64,000 nt of DNA from Hyaloscypha bicolor E (Eukaryota > Ascomycota > Leotiomycetes > Helotiales > Hyaloscyphaceae), in NCBI RefSeq assembly GCF_002865645.1, contig NW_020194692.1, positions 70,208 through 134,207 of the forward strand, given 5' to 3'. The notes beneath the pieces are model-generated. The model ran no database searches, was not told the DNA's origin, and was given only the letters and a program-made list of their open reading frames with translations. The position numbers and the translations under genes were made by a program. Positions 11,639 to 21,656 of this stretch are shown here, piece by piece; position 1 is the first letter of the stretch; every line of letters starts with the position of its first letter.

Positions 11639-12103
11639 TTCACGGGTAACTCGGCGTAACTTCTTATTTCAGTCTGGCTCTCCTAGTTCTACGTCAGCGT
11701 TCTAAACATATGCTTGTGTTCTCCTTGCACCTCTTGGTGCAGACATCTAACGCTGAGATAGCAGAACAAGCTACCCATCGTCAACCACAGAGGCACACTC
11801 ATCACATTTTTTTCACGCCGAGACAGGGTTTTGCGGAGGTTCCTGCACTCTTTGCACCCGTTGCGAGCTGCAAGATCTCCCATCCTTGATGCACTTGCAT
11901 TCACTGTAATCACAAGGAAGTTTCTGAGTTTCTCTAAGATGGATATCATTTCACCGAGGCTGGGTAGCCATGCAGAAACCATACAAGTGATGGCATACTA
12001 GGCAAAGCCAGGAATATAGTATCACCTTCCCAAATTCTCCGTCAACCTTCTCCAACAGACAGATTTTCCTCGACTCTCATTAGGACCTGTCGCCTCGCGA
12101 GCC

Positions 12104-14009
12104 ATGAAGCTGATCACTGCCTTGTCAATCCTGAGCCTCGTTGGCGTCACAGCTGCCCAAGAAAGCTGTACAGCCCTGGCTACTCTTGTACCGTCCTGTG
12201 CTGTGAGGCTCTATCGGTTTTCGTTTCCTCTTCGAGTTTGCTGACCTTGTGAAGACGGGCTGTATTAGTTCAGCGGCTTCGGTCCTTGGTTGTGCTGACG
12301 GAGACTTCTCCTGTCAAGTAAGTTCAAATCTGTTAGTCTGCTGATCTAAGGGCCTTTACTATCGAACCCCAATCCCGTCTCTTGGGAGAGCCGGTTCGTT
12401 AGTTCCTGCTGACAACGTCTCAGTGTCAACCAGCTATATCAAATTCTATAGTTATTAAGGCTCTGGGATGCGCAACGAGCGCTTGCGGCTTGGTAACGGC
12501 GCTTGCTGCCAAGGTTGATGCTGGGGCTGTCTGTTCGTGCATTACTTCTGCTGCCAATGTGAATGCCACAACAAGTTCAACGATTGTCATTACAACATCT
12601 TCAACAGCAATTCCTACGAACTCTTCAACGTCGTCAGCCTCCCCAGGAAGCCCCGCGAGTGCCAGCACATTAGCACCCACAACAAATGCATCAACCTCGT
12701 ATCCGACAACCATCTTGCCAGCAAGCACCTCATCCAGCCAACCGACCTATAGCTCAAATTCTACCTTCACATTCTCTTCGCCATCCAGCCAGCGGGTTTA
12801 TAGCTCAAATTCCACCTTCAATTCCTCTTCGTCGAGCCAGCCAGTCTATAGCCCCAATACAACCTTCACATCCTCATCGGCAACACCCCCCCGGACAATC
12901 ACATCACCTCCTAGTTGTATAGCTGGAAGCCCTTGCGCGGCACAGCAATCGGCAATTCCACCATGTGGGGTAAGATGAGTGGTCTCTCTTTTTGATATAC
13001 TTGCTGACCAAAATAGACATCCTGCCTCTTCTCTGCTGCCTCTTTGGTTAGCTGTTCATCTACTGATATTGCTTGCCAATGCTCCAACTTCCTCTCAATT
13101 CAAGCTGCCGGTGCCGGTTGTGTTGTGGGAGCTTGTGGCTTGACAGCAATTGCAGTACTGAACTCTGCCAATGCACTGTGTGCTTGTGTTACTGCAAGTC
13201 CAGCTTGCTCGAGCTCGGCTACAATCCTAGTTGCCTCAAGAAGTTCGACGTTCTCCTCCTCTCCACATCCCACAAACTCGACGATGGTATCGTATCCCAC
13301 CAATTCAACGTCCTCACCACACCCTACCAATTCAACGACGCTCTTGTATCCTACTAACTCGACGTCCTCTCTACATCCTACCAATTCCACGTCGTCTCTA
13401 CACCCTACAAACTCGACAATGCTCTCGTATCCTACCAATTCGACGTCGTCATGCTTGAATACTACGCACGTCACACCCCCGGTCTCCCGTTCACACTCTG
13501 AGAAGATCACTTCTCATTCGCACTCGGAGAAGATCACCTCACATTCGCATTTTGTGAAGACCACTTCTCAAGCCTCGCCCTCGCCAGTCTCACATCCTTC
13601 CTCCACTCCATCCTGCTCATCCAATTCCACTAGTAGTGGGGGAGGATCAGGACCAGGATCCGGCAGTGGGTCAGCGAGCGGTTCAACTGGTGGATGGGGG
13701 AAGCCTGGGAACGGATCGGGTTATAAATCAGGGAGCGGTTCAGAAAGCGACTCGGAAGGCAGTTTGGGAGGAGCACCAGGGAACAGTTGTGGAAATGCTT
13801 CCGGGAGTTGGTCAGGGAATTCCTCAAGCGTATTAGGATATGCAGCAAGCGGTTCATCGGGTGGTTTAGGAAGCGCAAGCCCGACTGCAGGACCACTTCC
13901 TGGCGAAACCACGGCCGGTAGCCCCGCTCAATTTACTGGAGGTGCGAATAAGTTTCATGCTGCGATCACAATGCTGGGGGCGGCGGCTTTGGCGGCGGTT
14001 GTGCTGTAA
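12104..14009 (+). CDS. GPI-anchored protein with two CFEM domains
   Basis: Extracellular wall or membrane protein. CFEM domains are eight-cysteine modules; some bind haem for iron uptake and others act at the host or wall interface. Four exons (introns 12203-12254, 12318-12423, 12970-13016) give 566 residues. A signal peptide (MKLITALSILSLVGVTAAQ) leads into CFEM 1 (about residues 20-95: PSCATGC, GCADGD, CQCQP, VCSC). A Ser/Thr linker with three YSSNSTF-type repeats follows. CFEM 2 (about 230-310: CGTSCL, SCSSTDIACQC, GACG, LCAC) leads into eight PTNST units, three HSEKI/HFVKT-type repeats, a Gly/Ser-rich stalk and a hydrophobic C terminus (AAITMLGAAALAAVVL) of the GPI-signal kind. CFEM 1 is itself split by two introns. 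Both domains keep the Asp upstream of the CxC pair (CADGD and CSSTD), a position used for haem coordination in characterised CFEMs. Confidence 0.88.
13264..13450 (+). repeat. Coding repeat, PTNST units
   Basis: About eight imperfect units encoding (S/L)(H/Y)PTNST(S/M)(S/L) within the double-CFEM gene. They make a Ser/Thr/Asn-rich stalk with NST glycosylation sequons. Confidence 0.8.
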
Positions 14010-14720
14010 GAGTGTGGGCTAGAAGGCAATATTTATGTTTTCAATGGGTGACTCTTAATTGGGATTAGGCCTCGAAAGGTAGGATATATCTAATTTCTAC
14101 AATAAATCACGACCATTATTGATGCGGCAGAACTAGTGGTTGAGAAATCTATTTTTGAAACTTGAGGCGTAATGCAGGAGGCAACGTTTTCCAGGCTTGG
14201 GAGAACAGAGCAATCGAACAGCAGTTCCTTTCTAAATGGCTTCCACACACAGCTTCTGTCACTCCATTTCGTTATTTCTAGAGCAGCAGATTCAGCAGTC
14301 AGGGTTCCGTTGTATCCCACAATTGTGTACATTTCGGCTATTATCAGATCTTGTGATCTCTCAGGCTGGCCGGCAATTCAGGGATAAAATCTAGAGTTGC
14401 CGGAGCTCGAAATAATATATCTTATCCTAGACTTAACTTCATTCGCATTAAGTGGTTCAATCTGATTATTAGGCTTGGCGGGAGATGGTTAATTGAGACT
14501 TGATACACCCCAATCGAAACAATGAAGATTCTTCGTCTTGGCATCGATTCTACATTGATGCCAAGTCTTGAAGGGCCCGGTTTGTGCAACGTAGATATGT
14601 TGCTACCGAATCAGCAATAAATGAGATCTGAAATCCGTGATTGAGATGCGAAGAATATATGTATTCCTCCAGTTTAGTTTAGTCACGTCTTTAGGGCATT
14701 AATTAATTTGAGAGCACAGC
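14010..14720. other. Intergenic, AT-rich
   Basis: 3' flank of the CFEM gene and AT-rich sequence before a tRNA-like string. No supported gene. Confidence 0.45.
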
Positions 14721-14721
14721 A

Positions 14722-14788
14722 AATTGTACCTCGCAACCCACGACTCCATGGAATCGAGTCAACTGCTCTATGAATTGAGCTACCAGGA
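14722..14788 (-). ncRNA. Degenerate tRNA-like sequence
   Basis: On the minus strand the sequence has an A-box-like D arm (TAGCTCAATTCATAGAGC), an anticodon-arm-like 5-bp stem (GACTC/GAGTC) with a 9-base loop, and a poor T-arm (GTGGGTTGCGAGGTAC). The acceptor stem does not pair well. This suggests a decayed tRNA or a tRNA-derived element rather than a working tRNA. It abuts the start of the tyrosinase remnant. Confidence 0.3.
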
Positions 14789-14849
14789 TGTTCAAACACT
14801 TCTTGGCTTTCTTTGGTGTTGGGAGAGTATTTTAAGTGTTATAGCTGCT

Positions 14850-16120
14850 CAGCACTATCCGATTTCTGGGGTCTATACAGCAATCAATAACCAGACGGGT
14901 GCGAGACCATTGATAAGGAATATCAATGAATTCCAGAAAGACATTCCATTTTGGTATGAGAATGAGAGAATATTATAAAGCGGAGAGCCGCTGATTTTCT
15001 AGGTGTCTCTATATCCAAGCACTTATAATTCTTCAACAGACTCCAAAAGATAATCAATTCTCCTGGTTCTAAATTTCTGGGACAGTAGCTCACTCTAAAC
15101 CTCTACACCAAGCTAACATCTGATGCAAGAATCCATGGAAAGGCATGGATTTCATTAGACAATGTCCAAAGAAATCCAAAATCCATGGTGTCCGGCTGTT
15201 GCACCCATTACAGTCCTCTTTTCCAATGTGGCATCGACCATACCTGGCTTTATTTGAGGTAATATCAAGCTGCGTAAACTCAAGACTCCTCTAATAATCT
15301 TCAGCAAGTTCTTGCAGTCCATATTCAAACTCCTGCCAAAACCTACAATTCCAAGGAGTACCAAACTGCAGCAGACAATTTCTGAATCCCATATTGGGAC
15401 TGGGCATCAGACTGCAGAATGCCAGAAGTTATCAATAAGTAACAGTGCTCATCACCACACCAGCAGGACAAGCAAACGTTCCAAACCCTCTCCTATATAA
15501 ACTTCAGCAGTACCCTCTGAATTCAATTTTGTTCCATGACGATTATCCCGGAGACGGGGTACTAAACATCTATCCCACTTCAATGAGACCCCTAGATAAC
15601 GGGACGTCTAACCCTAACAGCGTGAACAGCAACCTAGGAGGCTCTGGGTTGAAGGCGAATACTATAAGTTCCGTTTCACACCGAATTTAGGGTAGAAAAG
15701 ATCACGAGGGGCACAGAATTCAGCTTCAACGTAATAAACTACAACGAAATGGCGACCAGCTTCTCAGGAAGCACCGCGTTTGAGTTCGTGCATAATCAAG
15801 TGCATTGTGCAATCGGGGGTTTCAACCCGAGTAACCCGGGACACATGGCTACGTTTTCTTACTTGGTTTTTGATCCGATTGTGTTTGTTCCTCCCCTCCC
15901 CCTCCCCTTCCTCCTTTCCCCTCTCACCCCAATTTCGCGATTGGTAATTGGTGTTTGATACTGGGACAGCTTCCTTCACCACGCCAATACAGACCGCCTC
16001 ATCGCCCTCTGGCAAGCCATGAACCCCGGCTCCTTCATGAACCCAGACATCAAGCCGAAGGTAGCTATACTGTTGCGATCGTAGAGAATATCACGGTGGA
16101 TACGCCGCTGGCTCCTGTTT
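14850..16120 (+). pseudogene. Tyrosinase pseudogene
   Basis: Remnant of a fungal type-3 copper tyrosinase (oxidises mono- and diphenols; melanin and pigment chemistry). Recognisable pieces in order are YPISGVYTAINNQTGARPL (about 14856), QQTPKDNQFSWF, the CuA region CTHYSPLF then FPMWHRPYLALFE (about 15210-15255), NF-stop-IPYWDWAS, TTPAGQANVPNP, DDYPGDGVL and DNGTSNPNSVNSNLG. The CuB region is HNQVHCAIGGFNPSNPGHM (15791 on) and, past a probable intron, LHHANTDRLIALWQAMNP. Lesions are TAA at 15070-15072 where Gln is usual, a single-base frame jump inside LF/FPMW, TGA at 15383-15385 where Arg is usual, and a further frame change near 15435. No complete start or C-terminal domain was found. Confidence 0.82.
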
Positions 16121-17309
16121 TGCATAGGAGATGGGAGGACGGTTTGGACGAGTGGGAGGGCGAGGTATATTGGGGTTTCGGGTATGGGTATCTGGGATTG
16201 GAAGGTGTTAGTGCTGTTTTTTTTGTTTCACGAGGGGAAGGGAGAGAGGGGGGAGTGGAAGGGAGAGAGGGGGGAGTGGAAGGGAGAGAGGGGGGAGTGG
16301 AAGGGAGAGAGGGGGGAGTGGAAGGAGAAAGGGGGTGACGAAGGAGGAATGCTGATTGTGACAGTGGATACCGAATTCGAACTTGACGGAGCAGGTTGTG
16401 GCCGATACGAGCAAACAGGTGCTGAAGATGCATTGGCCGGGTGGGAAGTAGACTGTCTGACCGAGGACGGGGCATTAGAAGGCGCAGTATTTTCAAGAAA
16501 AGAAGGTTATAACAGTAGAGAGTAAAAGTGAGTGGTGAAAGTTGAGAAGAAGAAGCCTCTGTTGGCAAACTGCTAAGGCTGGCGGGCGAGAGGAGGTGAA
16601 CCAATGAACCACTTCAGTGAACCAGGGTAGCGCTACCGAATGGAGGCACGAATTGAATCTGTTTTAGCAAATCAACTGAATATCTCCAACCTAAGGTATG
16701 TGACTGTTCATGCGATGTGTGATGGTGGGGTGGCTGAACCAAGACTGCGGTATCCAGGTGGGGCACGTGATCAAACAACGATCCAATAGTACGGTATTGT
16801 TGCAAGTAGCAGAGGGGGGAGGTGTTGTGCATATGGTGTCCGTGAGCACTCATGCACGCCATTCGTGAGTCTTGCGGGCCAATAAAACTGGCCGCTGGGG
16901 GCCAAGTATATTTTTAGACCCGGCCTTGTCGTCGGGGAACCAGAGTTCTGGGACGGAACGGCACACTTTTCACCAACTTTCACTCATCCCAAGCCTTCTA
17001 GAATCTCTCTTGGAAAGAAGCGGTTGGAAATTCTTTACACGTGATGAGCCAGGGGAGGGAAGTAAGTTGAAGATATGCTTTGATTTCTTGAACCTTTGTT
17101 TGACGCCGGTTCCCAAATGCGTATATATTTATAAACCGAGACCCAGACCCAGACCCAAAATGAAAGCCAGAAAAATCTGATCGCAGCTCTTGTTTTCAGC
17201 TCTGGCAAGGAAAAACCGCTAGAGTCCGATGCAGCGCTAAACCAACCCTATACCTAAAAATAAAGATGAGGATGCCCCTTTACAATGCTCGCTTCGCTTG
17301 CAAAATGCA
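16121..17309. other. Intergenic with minisatellite
   Basis: Contains the 21-bp minisatellite at 16240-16323 and a short GACCCA/ACCCAG run near 17142. No supported coding gene. A plus-strand frame at 17266-17820 is the antisense of the gene that follows. Confidence 0.5.
16240..16323. repeat. 21-bp minisatellite, four units
   Basis: Four identical head-to-tail copies of a purine-rich 21-bp unit (starting GGGAGAGAGGGGGGAGTGGA), followed by a partial diverged copy. It lies downstream of the tyrosinase remnant. Confidence 0.92.
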
Positions 17310-18524
17310 TCAACAAGTCACCACCGCTGCTGTCTTCGCCTCCTTCCACCCATCTCCTACCATCAGGAAACACCATTCTCCCTTGGTAACGGGAGTGATA
17401 TCTTCAAAGCCATTGGGCGTAGTAGGACCTCTTCGGTGTGGTCCGCGATCTGGTCGCATCCCATCGACACCTGCGTCCTTCCCCTTGGCGCTCTCGCCAA
17501 CTTCCACGAGCGCAGAGCCTTCCTCGTCACAGTCGCTCGAGTTCTCGCTGCTGCTAGAACTATCTGTCTCTGCGGTGGGACTCTGGTCTCCGAATCCGAC
17601 GGAAATTTTCATCCTTCTGATGTCTTTCATAGCGAAGCTCGTCTTGAGAGGAGGCGGCGACTTGCGCTCCTCGTTCGCGACTTCGATGCCGCCGGTGCGG
17701 GCTTGTCCGCCATATGCGGTCTTGTACCCTTCATTCACGTCCACGAGGGCCGCGAGACTGACGCCTAGCCATTCGTATGCGCGCATCAAGTACCCCTTTG
17801 TGATTCGTCGGCCGTTCTGAGCGAGGACCAGCCGGCGCAGCTCGTCGACGGCGGAGGTCAGGTCCACGGGTGAGAGCGTGCGCGAGTAGCTGTGCAGTTG
17901 GCATTTGAAGGTGTAGACGTGGTCAAGGGAGAGGAGGGTGAGGCCTTCCGAGGAGAAGAGGACCTCATTTTGGGTGAGGGAGCGTCGGATAAGGTCGTTG
18001 GTTGCGGGGCAGGTGATGGTGTTTGTGAGAGGGTGGGAGGAGAGCCAACCTGATCTTGGGAGAAAATTAGTTTTGTTTGTGACAAAAGACATAGAAAAAA
18101 AGGGGGGGGGGGAAGGCGAGGTGATGACTTACCCAATGGGGAATTTATTTTCTGCTTTAGCGATTGTGGCGCGGAGTATCTTTTCGGCCTTTTCTGTCAA
18201 AGTGCTCATATGTAGCAAACTGAGCCCGTAATTACTGTTTGTCCTGGCAAGTGTGGATGAAGCATTGCTGAAGAATGCCTTGGCTGGAGATATGGTAACA
18301 GATGGAGTCGGTGGCTCAGGTGCTTTCGGTGGTTCTGATAATGGTATTCCTGGGATGTTGATGTCTTTGCGGACAACAATCAGGGAAATATGTAAACGCT
18401 TCCTTGCCAGTCTTTTCGAAACATATTCGAGAGCAGACAATAGCTGTGGAGGAAGCTGTTTGATGTCGAGAAGAGAAGGTCCCGCTTCAAGCGGCGACGA
18501 TATGTATTGTTTTGAAATCGGCAT
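17310..18524 (-). CDS. Uncharacterised fungal protein (DUF7582-like)
   Basis: Two exons joined across intron 18055-18132 (GTAAGT donor, CAAG acceptor) give about 378 residues. The N-terminal half is globular, with LPPQLLSALEYVSKRLARK and HISLIVVRKD, followed by a Pro-rich stretch. Past the intron come SHPLTNTITCPATNDLIRR, a basic region with DVNEGYKTAYGG, an acidic Ser tract and a low-complexity C terminus. There is no signal peptide or membrane segment, so it is probably cytosolic. I recall similar proteins in many Pezizomycotina under a domain of unknown function (DUF7582), but that assignment is from memory. A poly-C/G run sits inside the intron. Function unknown. Confidence 0.7.
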
Positions 18525-21500
18525 AATGAAGGTATTTTCTCAATATTGGTGATGATCTCGTTGATCTATGACGTCGAGCTGTGCAGTTCGGGAAATTTTA
18601 TGGGAAAAGGGATGATAGGATTTCGAAGGTTCGCACTCAACTCACGCATGCGCGATAGAGAGGTTGAGTATCGTGACAATAGGTCTCGAAGTCGTCGTTG
18701 AAGAGATATAAAGAGCACGAGCAAAAGTTCGTTGACGCTGCTACCAAGAATACATTAGAGGAACGCGAGACACCCTACCTTTGAAGTATGTTTAGCGCAT
18801 TGAAGCTATCCAAAATAGAAGTACCTCGGCCGCTCCCGCATCGACCATTGAGATGAAGACCTGGAGAGTAGGCGCTTGGAGACGCGATACGGGAAGAAGA
18901 TGATGCTATTTTCGGGACGCAACGAGAAGTTGATTGGATGAATGGGGGGACTACGTCGATGTGCGCAAAAATAGATACGTGGCGCTTTGAGGGCCAGGCC
19001 CAGAGCGGGGTTGTTGATAGAAGTCTGCCCAAGCTCGCTATTTCACTCATACTTCGCCAATGGCCAGGCCTCTTCTCTTCCCAGCCAGAGTGGATATATT
19101 ACCGCCTTACGTGGAAATAGCAGCCGAGATCTATTTTTATTTTTAGCTCGCAGCTCTCCCGCATCTGCAAGGCGCGCCCATCTGGACCCCGTCATCGCAG
19201 CCCTGAAGCACATCCACGACCTGTGACTGGACCATCAACACGGATAGGCGCATGCTGCTGCAACCCAAGATAGGAACATTCATGCTCAACACCTCCCTGG
19301 GCTTGGATAGAGATCGCCCAGCAGACCGATAACCATCCATCTCCGCCCCATCTTGGACGGGCCACCTCGGCGAGAGCCGCCCGTGACCTCGCATCCCAGC
19401 GGTTAGGATGCATATGCTTCTTTTTCGATATCAGGAGTTGTTTCGAGGAGATGACAATGAGGACCGTTTTGCTGCATTGCATCATTCTGGTCAGAATCAG
19501 GTCGACGACGTGGCAGTCACATGCATACAACCTTGTGTCACCTTAATTCTATTTTCATTACCACCAACCAGCGAGATGCCCTCACGGATCTCTCCAGTTC
19601 GGCCTTTGGACACCCCAGATTGAGGCTCAAGTGTGCCGGGTTCGGGTTCAGGATTCCGAGCGCTTCCCAAACACGGCCTGCATGCCGGCAGAATTTCGTC
19701 AATGTACCTGCTTGACTTAGAGTGCTTCATTACTGGGCAACGGGTTGGGGGGCCCAGTGGTCTCTGCTGGTTCTGTTTTATACTCGCCATGACCACGAAC
19801 CGGAACACTCGAGGAGTGGGACTCTGGAATCACTGTCTTGCACTTGCCCTGTCTGACATTGCGGTCATAGAACGAGGCTACTCAAGTATGGGTGAAGCTT
19901 CGCTTTGATTCAAACCACGGAAATTTCGAACATCCTCACCTCTGTTCGGTTTAACAGACACACGAGTATGAGAGATACACCCGAGACACTCACCGCAAGC
20001 TCAAATCACAAGCTCAGAAAGAGTATCAGCTAATTATTCTTGTTCAAACACCACATCGGATTGCCGCTCGCCGATAGAAATCTTTCAAACCGAAGTTACC
20101 GAAACAGCGGTATCTGTATCTCGATTAGAGAGTGTTTTTGTCGTTACATTGTGAACCCAGCAGTTCTATGGCGCCGCTCCCGTTATCAGGTAAGTTGCGG
20201 CCAAGTAATCTTGGTTCTGGTTATACAATTCAAAGACGCGCAGAGCTCGATGCATGCGTCAAAGGCAAGGATGAAAGATGATGCAAGATTGAAGCCAACT
20301 TGCACATCTCTCCTGCAATGTTTTGTGAAAGTCAAGCCCGCCGAGGGAGGAGACCCAATGGTAGAAAGGGAGGTGTGAATTGCGCCGTTAGATGCGGGAC
20401 AAATTCTTGATGCCACTGCGGTCCCTGTCGCAAATGAAGTGGATGCTATTGCGGATGTAGACCGAGTCTTCGTACCGCTAAGCATTATTGGCTTTTGAGG
20501 GAAAAGAAGAAAAACAGTCGCTATCGCTGCTTGGAATTTTATCTCGGACTCACGATCTGAGTTAGATTCTCCACCTAGACTCTAGTGATTTTTCCCAGCT
20601 GAGATAGATCCACCGACAGCTCCACACCAACAGCGACTCCAATGACAACAACGCAAACCAGACCAAGCAGGAACCAGAACGAAGACGCTTATCACCGAGT
20701 CGCCTTATTGTGATGCCAGGAGACCCACTTTCAATTGCGATCGGGCTCGTGTTATGGAGTGCCTGTGGACCATCATGAATGACTGCTTCCGGGGCTTGTA
20801 AGAAGTTCTAATAAACATCAGGCCAGTTGAGAATGGACTTCTGCTGAGTTGCTGAATTTACTGGCTTTGGAATTTCGTAGGCCACTCTTTAGAGATTGTC
20901 CTTGTTCATATTCAAGTTTATTGAAGTAGCTGAAAAGAGTGGATTTCAGACAAGGCGATGATGTGGATATTGTCTGCGCTTCAACGCTGATGAGTTGCTT
21001 GGTTTCGCAGACAGTTACAAAACCTTTCCTACACATTCCAAGCTCAGAATTGCTTTTGGGCAGTGGGAATTTCGCGGCCCTCGTCGCCGTATACATTTCA
21101 CATTCCCCTCAGCGACCTGGACCACACCATTTCCACCAAGGCCAGCTACAGTAGAAGGGTTGTGAGCTCGGAGATAGTCAATAAATAATTTTAATAGCAT
21201 CCCGATTGAACACCGAGCTTCAAGTCCCTTACTTAGATTGAGACTCGCGTAGAAGGGGAGGATAATGGTCAGCATTGTTAGTAATCCATCCCCAGCTGAG
21301 AAATAATCGACTCGACGAAAGGGAATCACAGTAGTTTGATCACGTGACTTAAACCACCCACTCCAGATTCTCCCCCTCTATAACAATACCAAGGCTTATA
21401 TCAGGATTTATATAGCCCCAGGAAAAATCCAGGTTAGTTCTAGTCATGTTCAGTGCCTTTCAAAATCTTGGAGCTCTTGGAAATCCCGTGATCTTAATCC

Positions 21501-21656
21501 AGCCAATGATAACCATCCTGTGTGAAAAAGGGGTCCGCTGCGCCTCGTTTGAACCAGTTGCCGCGCCTATTTGAACCGCCCTTCACAACGAGACAAGAAG
21601 TTCCTCATCCTTTGCCTCAATATAGTTCCTTGATATATTTCCGTTCCACACATGAA
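18525..21656. other. Long gene-poor stretch (3.1 kb)
   Basis: Many short frames on both strands but no recognisable domain, no convincing splice chain and no repeats long enough to call an element. It may hold non-coding RNA or fully decayed genes. I see nothing supportable. Confidence 0.4.

Noticed and set aside
17266..17820. 184-codon plus-strand frame
   Set aside because: Antisense to the DUF7582-like gene, which has a better composition and a clean intron.
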